Positions 48,516 through 57,223 of a stretch of 64,000 bases of DNA are shown here, piece by piece. The DNA comes from Micromonospora carbonacea. GTDB taxonomy: Bacteria > Actinomycetota > Actinomycetes > Mycobacteriales > Micromonosporaceae. The DNA lies in contig NZ_JACHMZ010000001.1 in assembly GCF_014205165.1 (NCBI RefSeq), forward strand, positions 7,050,501 through 7,114,500. Reading direction: 5' to 3'. The first letter of the stretch is position 1, and the number at the start of each line of letters is the position of its first letter. Below the pieces are notes generated by a model that worked only from the letters and a program-made list of their open reading frames with translations, did not search any database and was not told the DNA's origin. Both the position numbers and the translations under genes were made by a program.

Positions 48516-49220
48516 GTGCACGACACCCCTCCCGCAGTCCCCGACTTCACCTCCTGGCCCTCCTTCCCCTTCGAGGGCGACCTTCGGGTCAAGCACCTTG
48601 ACGACCCCGTCCCGGTGGAACCTCCGCGCAAGGGCGAGGGGAACCGGGAGTGCACGGCCTGCGCCGCGCCCGACGACGCGTACATCTGGGTCGGCGAGCG
48701 GTGGCGTGTCCGCGCCATGGACCGGCCTACCGGGCTGCCGATGGTGCTGATCCTGGAGTCCCGCTCCCACCTGGACCTGGGCGACCTGCCCAACCTGCTC
48801 GCCGCCGAGCTGGGCGTGATGACGGTGCGGCTGGAGAAGGCCATCCGCTCGCTCGACGGCGTCGCCCGCGTCCACGTGAACCGGTGGGGCGACGGCTCGG
48901 CCCACCTGCACCTGTGGTTCCTTGCCCGGCCGTACGGGCGGCTCCAGTTGCGGGGCACGTTCCTGTCGCTGTGGGACTCCATCCTCCCGCCCATCTCCGA
49001 GCAGCAGTGGCGGGAGAACCTGGCCATGGTGGCCGCCTGGCTGGCGGAGTTCGGTGGCCGGCCGCTGGCCGAGCCGCCGCGCATCCAGTGGCAGGCGCCG
49101 TCGAGCATCGGCACCCAGGCGTCCCCCGACCCGGTGGGCGAGGACGACGGCATCGGCGTGATCGAGGCCGCCGAGGAGATCCCGGAGCCGGTGGACGGAC
49201 CGACCGACGCCGCCCGGTAG
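48516..49220 (+). CDS. HIT-like protein of unknown substrate
   Basis: A 234-residue protein with a histidine-triad-like signature: RVHVNRWGDGSAHLHLWFLA (HxHxW) near residue 125, and an upstream CTACAAPDDAYIWVGE segment. It lacks the complete HxHxHxx triad, so nucleotide hydrolase activity is uncertain. A conserved-looking acidic C-terminus (DDGIGVIEAAEEIPEPVDGP) follows. GTG 48516 is the preferred start; it begins just after the DnaA-box cluster. A gene of this kind near parB is familiar to me from Micromonospora, but its role is unknown. Confidence 0.7.
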   Translation: MHDTPPAVPDFTSWPSFPFEGDLRVKHLDDPVPVEPPRKGEGNRECTACAAPDDAYIWVGERWRVRAMDRPTGLPMVLILESRSHLDLGDLPNLLAAELGVMTVRLEKAIRSLDGVARVHVNRWGDGSAHLHLWFLARPYGRLQLRGTFLSLWDSILPPISEQQWRENLAMVAAWLAEFGGRPLAEPPRIQWQAPSSIGTQASPDPVGEDDGIGVIEAAEEIPEPVDGPTDAAR

Positions 49221-49263
49221 CCCGGAGACAGCAGGGGCGGGCGGCGTCGGAGGCGGAGACCGG

Positions 49264-50262
49264 TCAGCCGCGCCCGGCGGCGGCCCGGGTGACCAGGGAG
49301 CCGATCAACCGGCCGAAGTCCAGCCCGGCGGCCTGGACGGCGAGCGGCAGCAGCGACGTCTCCGTCATGCCCGGCGAGACGTTGACCTCCAGCACGTGCG
49401 GCCGGCCCTCGGTGTCCACGATCAGGTCGACCCGGGACAGGTCGCGCAGTCCCAGCGCCGTGTGGGCCGCCACGGCCACCTGGGCCACGGTGGCGGCGAC
49501 CTCCGGGTCGAGCCGCGCGGGGGTGTGCCAGGTGGTCCGGCCTGCGGTGTACCGGGCGGCGTAGTCGTACACGCCGTTGCGGGGGACGATCTCCACGGCG
49601 GGCAGCGCCTGCGGGCCCTCCCCGAGGTCGACCACCGACACCGCCACGTCCATGCCGGAGACGTACCGCTCGACCAGCGCCGTCGAGTCGTACGCGAAAC
49701 AACCGACCATCGCAGCCGGCAGCGCCGCGGCGTCCCGGACCACGGCGGCGCCCAGGCCGGAACCGCCCTGCGCCGGCTTCACCATCAGCGGCAGCCCGAG
49801 GCGGTCGACGATGCGGTCCAGCACCGCCACCGCGCCCAGCTCGGAGAAGCGGTCGTGCGGCAGGGCCACCCAGTCCGGGGTGGGCAGGCCGGCCTCGCGG
49901 AGCACCGCCTTCGCCGACGGCTTGTCCCAGGCGACGCGGGACGCCCGGGCGTCGCAGCCGACGTACGGGACGTCGCACAGGTCGAGCACGCCGCGCAGCG
50001 AACCGTCCTCGCCGGTCGCGCCGTGCAGCGCGATCACCACGGCGTCCGGCGGGTCGGCGACCAGGGCCGGCAGCAGGGCCACGTCGGCGTCCCGCAGCTC
50101 CGCCTCCACCCCGACGGCGCGGAGCGCGTCCAGCACCCGGCGACCGGAACGGAGCGAGACGTCCCGCTCATAGGAGAGTCCACCGGCGAGCACCAGTACG
50201 TGCAGCTCGGTGGTGCTGGCGGGGTCGGTCACGGTGATTCGCTCGGCAGGGATCGCAGCCAT
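49264..50262 (-). CDS. D-alanine-D-alanine ligase family ATP-grasp protein
   Basis: A 332-residue ATP-grasp ligase. N-terminal LHVLVLAGGLSYERDVSLRSG is the Ddl signature; ATP-grasp parts include LPLMVKPAQGGSGLGAAVV and the metal-binding VDLIVDTEGRPHVLEVNVSPGMTETS. Ddl joins two D-Ala for peptidoglycan. The usual ddl lies elsewhere with mur genes in actinomycetes, so this origin-proximal copy may be a paralogue with another substrate; that is inference. ATG 50262. The aminotransferase gene ends eight bases away on the same strand. Confidence 0.85.
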   Translation of the reverse strand: MAAIPAERITVTDPASTTELHVLVLAGGLSYERDVSLRSGRRVLDALRAVGVEAELRDADVALLPALVADPPDAVVIALHGATGEDGSLRGVLDLCDVPYVGCDARASRVAWDKPSAKAVLREAGLPTPDWVALPHDRFSELGAVAVLDRIVDRLGLPLMVKPAQGGSGLGAAVVRDAAALPAAMVGCFAYDSTALVERYVSGMDVAVSVVDLGEGPQALPAVEIVPRNGVYDYAARYTAGRTTWHTPARLDPEVAATVAQVAVAAHTALGLRDLSRVDLIVDTEGRPHVLEVNVSPGMTETSLLPLAVQAAGLDFGRLIGSLVTRAAAGRG

Positions 50263-50269
50263 GCCGGAA

Positions 50270-51586
50270 TCATGCCAAGTCGGGTCCCGGGGTGTCCGCG
50301 CCGGCCTGCCCCCGCCGCGAACCGGGACGACCGACGGTGTTCCCGAAGACCCGGCGCATCGCGATCTCCTGCTCCATCACGCCGGCCAGCCGGCGCACCC
50401 CCTCCCGGATCCGCTCGGGCGTGGGGAAGGAGTAGTTGAGCCGCATGTTGCCGGTGCCGGTGCCGTCGGCGTAGAAGCCGGTGCCCGGCACGTACGCGAC
50501 CCGGGCCGCGATCGAGCGCGGCACCATCGCCTTGGCGTCCAGGCCGTCGGGCAGGCTCGCCCAGACGAAGAGGCCGCCGGTAGGCCTGGTCCAGGTGGTG
50601 CCGGCCGGCATCAGGTCCTCCAGCGCGGTCAGCAGGGCGTCGCGGCGCTCCCGGTAGACCTCCCGGTAGGCCTTGAGCTGCTCGCGCCACGGCATCGTCC
50701 GCAGGTAGGTCGAGACGGCGGCCTGGGCGAACCCGCTGGGGCAGAGGATGTTGGCCTCGCTGGCGATGACCAGCTTGTCGCGGACCGCGTGCGGGGCCAG
50801 GATCCAGCCGACCCGCAGCCCCGGGGCGAACGTCTTGGAGAAGGTGCTGAGGTAGAAGACGCCGTCGCGCCGCCGGGCTCGCAGCGGCAGCGGCGCGTCA
50901 CCCTCGAAACCGAGCTGCCCGTACGGGTCGTCCTCGATCACCAGCAGGCCCGCGCGCTCGCAGATGTCGAGGACCCGTTCGCGCCGTTCCTCGCTGAGCG
51001 TCACGCCCATCGGGTTCTGGTAGGTCGGGATGGTGTAGAGGAACTTCACCCGCCGCCCGGCCCGGGCCAGCTCGGCGACCGCCGTCTCCAGCGCCTCCGG
51101 GATCAGCCCGTCGTCGTCCATCGGCACGTGCACGACCTGGGCCTGGGCGGCCTGGAACACCCCGAGCGCGCCGACGTAGGTCGGCCCCTCGGCGAGCACC
51201 ACGTCACCCGGGTCCAGGAAGAGGCGGGCCACCAGGTCGAGCGCCTGCTGCCCGCCGACGGTCACCACCACGTCCTCGGGGGAGGCCCCGCACGACGCGT
51301 CGATGCCGGAGAGGGCCATCACCTCGCAGATCCGCTCGCGCAGCTCCAGGGAGCCCTGCCCGATGCCGTACTGGAGGGTGGTGACGCCGTGCTCGGAGCC
51401 GAGCCGGCCGAGCATCTCGCCCACCGCGTCCAGCGGCAGCGCGGCGATGTACGGCGCGCCGCCGGCGAGGGAGACCACCTCGGGCCGGCTGGCCACCGCG
51501 AACAGCGCGCGGATCTCCGAGGCGGTCATGCCCCGGACGCGCCGGGCGTACCGGTCGGTGTAGTCGTCGAGCGTCGTGCCGGTCAT
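50270..51586 (-). CDS. PLP-dependent aminotransferase, fold type I
   Basis: A 438-residue class I/II aminotransferase of the 2-aminoadipate/LysN-like group (no N-terminal GntR domain, so not MocR). LQYGIGQGSLELRERICEVM, VTVGGQQALDLVARLFLDPGD, TYQNPMGVTLSEERRERVLDI and the PLP-Lys loop YLSTFSKTFAPGLRVGWI are all present. ATG 51586 gives MTGTTLDDYTDRYARRVRGM. It probably forms an operon with the downstream Ddl-like gene, hinting at a D-amino-acid or dipeptide product, which is speculative. Confidence 0.88.
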   Translation of the reverse strand: MTGTTLDDYTDRYARRVRGMTASEIRALFAVASRPEVVSLAGGAPYIAALPLDAVGEMLGRLGSEHGVTTLQYGIGQGSLELRERICEVMALSGIDASCGASPEDVVVTVGGQQALDLVARLFLDPGDVVLAEGPTYVGALGVFQAAQAQVVHVPMDDDGLIPEALETAVAELARAGRRVKFLYTIPTYQNPMGVTLSEERRERVLDICERAGLLVIEDDPYGQLGFEGDAPLPLRARRRDGVFYLSTFSKTFAPGLRVGWILAPHAVRDKLVIASEANILCPSGFAQAAVSTYLRTMPWREQLKAYREVYRERRDALLTALEDLMPAGTTWTRPTGGLFVWASLPDGLDAKAMVPRSIAARVAYVPGTGFYADGTGTGNMRLNYSFPTPERIREGVRRLAGVMEQEIAMRRVFGNTVGRPGSRRGQAGADTPGPDLA

Positions 51587-51892
51587 GACATCACCTCGAT
51601 CGCGTGTCGGGCGGCTCCCGCCCCCCGGGGGTACCCGGGACACCGCAGACCATGGCGGCACGGGACGCAGACCACCGATGGTAGTCCCTCCCCGCCCGGC
51701 CGGGCCGATCCATTTACCGGCCGTCCACATCCCGGACCGGCCGCGCGGCGGAACGGCAGGCCCGGATGGGCGGTGCGGGGTGTTTCGCGCATCCCCTCCC
51801 ATACCGTCGTCCGGCGGCGTACGATCGCTCGTCGGAGGTACCGAAGGCGGCGGCGTCGATCTCGCCTCCGAGCCTATTGTGGGGATGCGCCG
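51587..51892. other. Divergent intergenic region
   Basis: 306 bases between the aminotransferase and the GNAT gene. It contains GC-rich sequence and a TCGGAGG/CCTCCGA pair (about 51832 and 51865) flanking the GNAT leader. No gene seen. Confidence 0.4.
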
Positions 51893-52558
51893 ATGTCGCG
51901 ACGTCTGGTCAGTTTGACCCTCGACACCCTGGAGGACCTGCCCCGGCCGTGCCGGCAGTGCGTCCACTGGGAGCTTGATCCGGTTTCGGCCGACCGGGCG
52001 TGCGCCGCCGGCGACCCGGGGCTGGAGAAGGAGGCCTGGGTCTCGCAGACACTGCTGGAGTGGGGCTCCTGCGGCAAGCTCGCGTACGTCGACGGCATGC
52101 CCGCCGGGTTCGTGATGTACGCCCCGCCGGCCTACGTGCCCCGGTCGATGGCGTTCCCCACCTCCCCGGTCTCCGCCGACGCGGCGCTGCTGATGACCGC
52201 GCACGTGGTCGCGCCCTTCGCGGGCGGCGGGCTCGGCCGGATGCTGGTGCAGGGCGTCGCCCGGGACCTCACGAAGCGCGGCATCAAGGCGATCGAGGCG
52301 TTCGGCGACGCGAAGTTCGGCGACGAGGGCGACCCGGCGGGCGGCTGCGTGGCCCCCGCCGACTTCTTCCTGTCGGTGGGCTTCAAGACGGTCCGTCAGC
52401 ATCCCCGCTTCCCCCGGCTGCGGCTGGAGCTGCGCACCGCGCTGAGCTGGAAGTCCGACGTCGAGTACGCCCTGGAGAAGCTGCTCGGGTCGATGAGCCC
52501 GGAGACCCTGCTCCGGCCGGTCCGGCCCGCCCCGGCGACCCGCTCCACCGGCGGCTGA
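51893..52558 (+). CDS. GNAT-family acetyltransferase
   Basis: A 221-residue protein with a GNAT core: AHVVAPFAGGGLGRMLVQGVA (acetyl-CoA loop Gly-rich), followed by KAIEAFGDAKFGDEG and VAPADFFLSVGFKTVRQHPRFPRL. The N-terminal half has CRQCVHWELDPVSADRAC, a Cys-rich insertion that may bind metal. ATG 51893 has GGGG eight bases upstream. It converges with cwlM, their stops four bases apart. Substrate unknown. Confidence 0.85.
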   Translation: MSRRLVSLTLDTLEDLPRPCRQCVHWELDPVSADRACAAGDPGLEKEAWVSQTLLEWGSCGKLAYVDGMPAGFVMYAPPAYVPRSMAFPTSPVSADAALLMTAHVVAPFAGGGLGRMLVQGVARDLTKRGIKAIEAFGDAKFGDEGDPAGGCVAPADFFLSVGFKTVRQHPRFPRLRLELRTALSWKSDVEYALEKLLGSMSPETLLRPVRPAPATRSTGG

Positions 52559-52562
52559 CGGC

Positions 52563-53732
52563 TCAGTTCGCGCCCACCCGGCGGCCGGCGGCGACCGCCG
52601 CGCGCAGCGCGCTGACGTCGATCGAGCCGGTGGGCACGTCCCGTTCGATCGGGAAGTACATGCGCTGGACGGCGGCGACGATCGCCTCGACCAGCCGGTC
52701 CCGGAACCGGGGGTCGACCAGCCGTCCCCGGTCGGTGGGCGACGTCAGGTAGCCCACCTCCACCCGCACGGCCGGCATCCGGGTCAGCCGCAGCAGCTCC
52801 CACGTCTTGGCGTGCGTACGGCAGTCCCGCAGGCCGGTGCGCGCCACGATCTCCCGCTGCACCAGCCCGGCCAGCCGCTCGCCGGTCGCGGAGGTGACCC
52901 CGTTGCCGGTGCCGTAGTGGTAGGTGGCGACCCCCTCCGCCTCCGGGTTGGCGTGCCCGTCGGTGTGCAGCGAGATGAACACGTCGGCGCCGAGGGAGTT
53001 GGCCAGGTGCGCCCGCTCGGCGTCCGGCAGGCAGCTCTGCGGCGTCGGGCCCCGGGTGAGCTGCACCCGCACGCCGGCCGCCGCGAGCCGCCCCTCCAGC
53101 CGGCTGGCCAGGTCGTGCACCAGGTCGGCCTCGGTCCAGCGCAGCGGGCCGTCCGGCACCACCACCCCGGGATCGGTGCCGCCGTGCCCCGGGTCGACGA
53201 CCACGGTCCGGCCGACGAGGGTCGGGCCGGCCTGCCGGATCGCGTCGGACTCGCGCAGCCACTGCGGCCGCCCGCCCACCACCTTCCGCCCCAGCCTGCG
53301 CAGCGCCCCCATGGTCTGCGGGCCGCAGGAGCCGTCCGGCTTGAGCCCCATCTCGCGCTGGAACTGGGCCACCGCCCGCGAGGTGCGTACGCCGTAGACG
53401 GCGTCGGCGCGTCCCACGTCGTACCCCATCTCCAGCAGGCGTTCCTGGAGCGACCGGACGTCCTCGCCGGCGAGCGGCTCCGGGACCGCGTGGTAGAGGG
53501 TGCGCGCGCCGAGCCGCCAGCGGGCGGCGTCCAGGGCGCGCCAGGTCTCCGCGCCGACCCGCCCGTCGACGCTGAGCCCCCGGGACTGCTGGAACGCCCG
53601 CACGGCGCGTTCGGTGTCGGCGTCGAACTCGTCGCCGGCCGGGGGCCCGGCCGCGAGCAGGTCGAGACCGGTCAGGACCGCGCGGATCTCGCGCACCGCC
53701 GGTCCGCGGTCACCGGGTCGGATCGGACGCAC
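52563..53732 (-). CDS. cwlM: CwlM-like N-acetylmuramoyl-L-alanine amidase homologue
   Basis: 389 residues: two N-terminal peptidoglycan-binding repeats (RPGDRGPAVREIRAVLTGLD; SLQERLLEMGYDVGRADAVYG) and a C-terminal Amidase_3 domain. Zn/catalytic residues look intact: DPGHGG (His183), WTEADLV (Glu201), ISLHTDGHA and VRVEVGYLTS. There is no signal peptide, as in mycobacterial CwlM, which is cytosolic and regulates MurA when phosphorylated. Position next to trxA/trxB matches that locus. Whether this protein is enzymatic or regulatory cannot be told. ATG 53732. Confidence 0.9.
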   Translation of the reverse strand: MRPIRPGDRGPAVREIRAVLTGLDLLAAGPPAGDEFDADTERAVRAFQQSRGLSVDGRVGAETWRALDAARWRLGARTLYHAVPEPLAGEDVRSLQERLLEMGYDVGRADAVYGVRTSRAVAQFQREMGLKPDGSCGPQTMGALRRLGRKVVGGRPQWLRESDAIRQAGPTLVGRTVVVDPGHGGTDPGVVVPDGPLRWTEADLVHDLASRLEGRLAAAGVRVQLTRGPTPQSCLPDAERAHLANSLGADVFISLHTDGHANPEAEGVATYHYGTGNGVTSATGERLAGLVQREIVARTGLRDCRTHAKTWELLRLTRMPAVRVEVGYLTSPTDRGRLVDPRFRDRLVEAIVAAVQRMYFPIERDVPTGSIDVSALRAAVAAGRRVGAN

Positions 53733-53835
53733 GCTCGCCCCCTTCGCAGGGTCGCCGGCCGGCGGCTCCCGGGTTGAGGCTATGCGGTCCGGCCGCCCGG
53801 GGTGGCGGTGTCCGCGCAGGTCAGGGCCGGGAAAC

Positions 53836-53870
53836 GCGAAACCCCGCGCCCAACGGACGCGGGGTTTCGC
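53836..53870 (-). terminator. Perfect 13-bp terminator after trxA
   Basis: Arms GCGAAACCCCGCG (53836-53848) and CGCGGGGTTTCGC (53858-53870) with a 9-base loop, ten bases beyond the minus-strand trxA stop. Confidence 0.88.
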
Positions 53871-53880
53871 ACGGCGGCTG

Positions 53881-54204
53881 TCAGAGCGCGGACTGGATCA
53901 GCTTGACCAGCTCGCCCTTCGGCTTGGCGCCGGCGATCGACTGGACCGGCTCGCCGTTCTTGAACACGGTCAGGGTCGGCACCGACATCACCCGGTACGC
54001 GCGCGCGGTCTCCGGGTTCTCGTCGATGTTGAGCTTGACGATGCTGACCTGGTCGCCCATCTCGCCGGCGATCTCCTCGAGCAGCGGCGAGACCTTGCGG
54101 CACGGGCCGCACCACTCCGCCCAGAAGTCGACGAGCACCGGCTTGTCGGACTTGAGCACGTCGACGGCGAAACTCGCGTCGGTGACCGCCTTTGTCGCTC
54201 CCAC
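53881..54204 (-). CDS. trxA: Thioredoxin
   Basis: 107-residue cytosolic disulfide reductase. Redox motif WCGPC with Cys32 and Cys35 in VLVDFWAEWCGPCRKVSP; cis-Pro loop MSVPTLTVFKNGEP. The start is GTG 54204. It follows trxB on the same strand with a 77-base gap and ends at a strong terminator, so it is the last gene of the trxB-trxA unit. Confidence 0.97.
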   Translation of the reverse strand: MGATKAVTDASFAVDVLKSDKPVLVDFWAEWCGPCRKVSPLLEEIAGEMGDQVSIVKLNIDENPETARAYRVMSVPTLTVFKNGEPVQSIAGAKPKGELVKLIQSAL

Positions 54205-54281
54205 TATGACCCTCCTACGGTCTTGCGATGTGTTCCTTCAGTCGTTTCGGTGCGCCGCCCGGGAAGCCCGGGGCACGGCGC

Positions 54282-55235
54282 TCAGCCTTCGAGCGTGGCG
54301 ATGAAGCGCTCGGCGTCGAGGGCGGCGGCGCAGCCGGTGCCGGCCGCGGTGATGGCCTGCCGGTAGGTGTGGTCCACCACGTCACCGGCGGCGAACACGC
54401 CCGGGACGCTGGTGCGGGTGCTGGGGGCCTGCACCTTCACGTAGCCCTCGTCGTCCAGCTCCACCTGGCCCCGGAAGAGCTCGCTGCGCGGGTCGTGGCC
54501 GATCGCCACGAAGACGCCGGTGACGTCGAGGACCTTGCTCTCCCCGGTGTGCACGTTGCGGACGCGGACGCCGGTGACCTTGCCGTCGTCGCCGAGGACC
54601 TCCTCGACCACGCTGTTCCACTCGACCTTGATCTTCTCGTTGCCGAGCGCCCGCTCGGCCATGATCTTGCTGGCGCGGAACGAGTCGCGCCGGTGGATGA
54701 TGGTGACCGACTCGGCGAACCGGGTGAGGAAGCTGGCCTCCTCCATCGCCGAGTCGCCGCCGCCGACGACCACGATGTGCTGGTTGCGGAAGAAGAAGCC
54801 GTCACACGTGGCGCAGGACGACACGCCGTGGCCGAGGTATTCCTGCTCGCCCGGCACGCCCAGCGGACGCCAGGCGGAGCCGGTGGAGAGGATGACCGCC
54901 TTCGCCCGGTAGGCCGTCTCGCCGACCCACACGGTGCTCACCGCGTCGGAGCCGATCTTGCCGGTGTCGGTCAGCTCGACCCGGGTCACGTCGTCGGTGA
55001 GGAACTCGGCGCCGAACCGCTCGGCCTGCTTGCGCATGTTGTCCATCAGCTCGGGGCCGAGGATGCCGTCGGCGAAACCGGGGAAGTTTTCCACCTCGGT
55101 GGTCGTCATCAGCGCGCCGCCGGACTGCACGCCCTCGATGACCAGGGGCTTGAGGTTGGCGCGCGCGGCATAGACCGCCGCCGTGTAACCGGCCGGCCCG
55201 GAGCCGATGATGATCAGGTTGCGGACCTCGTCCAC
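54282..55235 (-). CDS. trxB: Thioredoxin reductase
   Basis: FAD/NADPH-dependent reductase of thioredoxin, 317 residues. FAD site [19 protein letters not shown] at the N-terminus; redox CATC at Cys141/Cys144 in [16 protein letters not shown] site [16 protein letters not shown]; second FAD motif [22 protein letters not shown] 55235 ([13 protein letters not shown]) has GGGAGA six bases upstream; the longer frame upstream lacks similarity. Adjacent trxA is the substrate. Confidence 0.97.
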   Translation of the reverse strand: MDEVRNLIIIGSGPAGYTAAVYAARANLKPLVIEGVQSGGALMTTTEVENFPGFADGILGPELMDNMRKQAERFGAEFLTDDVTRVELTDTGKIGSDAVSTVWVGETAYRAKAVILSTGSAWRPLGVPGEQEYLGHGVSSCATCDGFFFRNQHIVVVGGGDSAMEEASFLTRFAESVTIIHRRDSFRASKIMAERALGNEKIKVEWNSVVEEVLGDDGKVTGVRVRNVHTGESKVLDVTGVFVAIGHDPRSELFRGQVELDDEGYVKVQAPSTRTSVPGVFAAGDVVDHTYRQAITAAGTGCAAALDAERFIATLEG

Positions 55236-55447
55236 TGCCGTCTCCCGATGTGTGTGGTCGCCATCGGCACGCGCACCGATGCCGGTCGGAGCGTCGACGC
55301 CGCGCGGACGCCGACTACTGACTTGCAGAACGTCATCGTACGAAGTGGGGATTCCCGAGCCGGTCATCCGGTGGGTCACGTCACGTGGAAGAACGGCAGA
55401 GGTGAATCAGGCGCAGCCGGTGGAGGCCCGCCAGGCCGGCGGCGGCC

Positions 55448-56410
55448 TCACCCTACCCGCGTCCGGTAGCGGGTGTCGGCACCGGACCCGGGCACCCCGC
55501 ACTCGGGGCCGCTCACCCACGCCCAGCGCTCCCCGGACGGGTCGACGAAGCGCACGACCAGCGCCGGCGCGCCCTGGAAGCGCGCATAGTCGACGAGGTC
55601 GACGGTGAGCGGACCGGCACCGTGCTCGGCGCTGACCGCGGTGAGGCAGTCGGCCAGGGCGCCGGTGCCGGTGAGCCGGCCCAGGCCGCCGACGGCCGGC
55701 AGCCGTTCGCCGTCGTCGCCTCCGGCCGGCGCGTCCGGCCCCGCCCCGAACGACCTCGGCGGCTCGCTGGCGGGAGACAACCGGCTACCGGCGGCCAGGG
55801 ACTCCGGCGTCCAGTCGGTGCCCGAGCGTCGTGGCGTGCCGGCGAGGGTGAACCCGCCGCCGCCCGACTCCGCCTGCGCGCTGATCGGCCGGTCGGCCGC
55901 GCCGCCGCTCTGGTCGCTGCCGCCGACCACCTGGTTGAGCCCGAATCCGACGGCGACGACCGAGGCCGCGGCCAGGGCCACCGGCCCGGCGAGCCGCGCC
56001 CAGCGTCGCCCGCGGCCGCCGGGGCGGCCGGTCGTCGGGCCGGGACCACCGGCGGGCCGCCGCGTGCCCCCGGTGGGCTGGGCGGGCACCCGGCCGAGCC
56101 GGGCCTGGTCGGTGAGGCCCGCCCGGGTCGGCTGGTCGGTGGCCTGCGTGCCGGGGCCGGCCCCGGCCAGCGCGGCGGTGATCCGGTCGGCGACGACCGG
56201 CGGCATGTGCGGCGTCGGCCCTGCCCAGGCCGCGAGGGCGTCGCCGACGGGAGCCAGGGCCGCCGCCAGCGCGTCGTGGGCCCCGGCCCAGGCCGGGTCC
56301 TCCGCGACGAGCCGCGCCACCACCGCCTCGTCCGGGGTGCCGTCCAACGCGCCGCCGAGGTAGTCGGCGAGCAGGTCGAGGTCGACCTCGCTGAACCCCC
56401 CGGCAGTCAC
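55448..56410 (-). CDS. Membrane-anchored anti-sigma factor
   Basis: A 320-residue protein. The N-terminal ~90 residues (SEVDLDLLADYLGGALDGTPD) form a helical sigma-binding-like domain without the HxxxCxxC zinc motif. A Pro/Gly/Arg-rich linker precedes a single transmembrane segment at about 134-157 (ARLAGPVALAAASVVAVGFG), then an extracytoplasmic domain ends LVVRFVDPSGERWAWVSGPE. GTG 56410 overlaps the sigM stop (GTGA), so the two are translationally coupled, the standard arrangement for an ECF sigma and its anti-sigma. Confidence 0.85.
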   Translation of the reverse strand: MTAGGFSEVDLDLLADYLGGALDGTPDEAVVARLVAEDPAWAGAHDALAAALAPVGDALAAWAGPTPHMPPVVADRITAALAGAGPGTQATDQPTRAGLTDQARLGRVPAQPTGGTRRPAGGPGPTTGRPGGRGRRWARLAGPVALAAASVVAVGFGLNQVVGGSDQSGGAADRPISAQAESGGGGFTLAGTPRRSGTDWTPESLAAGSRLSPASEPPRSFGAGPDAPAGGDDGERLPAVGGLGRLTGTGALADCLTAVSAEHGAGPLTVDLVDYARFQGAPALVVRFVDPSGERWAWVSGPECGVPGSGADTRYRTRVG

Positions 56411-57180
56411 GGTTCCTCCTGGTTGGCGACGCGCCGGGAGCGTCCCGACCCCGATCGGACGCCGTCGGTCGACCGGGGGTTCCCGTGGGTGACGGCCGGC
56501 ACGTCCGGGCCGTCGGCACCGGCGCGCGGCGAGGCCAGCCGCACGGCCGGGCCGGGCTGTCGGCCCGGCCCGGCGGCGTCACCCGCCGGGGAGTCGGGCA
56601 GTGCGCCCATACGCAGGTGCCCGAGCGCCACGGCGAGCCGGGCCCGGCCCCGGGCGCAGCGGCTCTTGACCGTGCCCTCGGCGACGTCGAGGATGCGGGC
56701 CACCTCGGCCACCGGGTAGCCCTGCACGTCCACGAGGATCAGCGCTGCCCGCTGCTCGACGGGCAGCTCGGCGAGCGCCTGCCGGACCACCAGGGCGGTG
56801 TCGTGGTCCTGGACGGGGGCGGCGGGCTCCGCGCCGCCGGTCGACGGGCCGCCGTCGACGCCGTGCGTGCCGTCGGGCAGCGGGACGGTCGGGTGCGCCT
56901 GCCGGCGGCGGATCCGGTCGAGGCAGGCGTTCACCACGATCCGGTGCAGCCAGGTGGTCACCGCCGAGTCGCCCCGGAACCGGGCCGCCGCCCGGTGGGC
57001 GGACAGCAGCGCGTCCTGGAGGGCGTCGGCGGCCTCCTCGCGGTCGCCGAGGGTCCGCAGAGCCACGGCCCAGAGCCGGTCCCGGTGCCGGTGGAACAGC
57101 TCGGTGAAGGCGTCCCGGTCACCGGTGACGTGGGCGCGCAGCAGGTCGGCGTCGCTGGCGCGCTCGTCGTGACCGTCCAT
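56407..57180 (-). CDS. sigM: ECF RNA polymerase sigma factor SigM
   Basis: Directs RNA polymerase to stress promoters. Region 2: DRDAFTELFHRHRDRLWAVAL and ADALQDALLSAHRAAARFRG, then VTTWLHRIVVNACLDRIRRR. Region 4: LPVEQRAALILVDVQGYPVA and ARILDVAEGTVKSRCARGRA (HTH). 257 residues, about 60 longer than usual because of a Pro/Gly-rich C-terminal tail. ATG 57180; GTG 57183 is directly in front. Location beside murJ and trx genes matches mycobacterial sigM. Confidence 0.93.
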   Translation of the reverse strand: MDGHDERASDADLLRAHVTGDRDAFTELFHRHRDRLWAVALRTLGDREEAADALQDALLSAHRAAARFRGDSAVTTWLHRIVVNACLDRIRRRQAHPTVPLPDGTHGVDGGPSTGGAEPAAPVQDHDTALVVRQALAELPVEQRAALILVDVQGYPVAEVARILDVAEGTVKSRCARGRARLAVALGHLRMGALPDSPAGDAAGPGRQPGPAVRLASPRAGADGPDVPAVTHGNPRSTDGVRSGSGRSRRVANQEEP

Positions 57181-57223
57181 CACCGCGCCCGATCGCTGCG
57201 GTGCCCCGTCACCGGGCCCCGGT

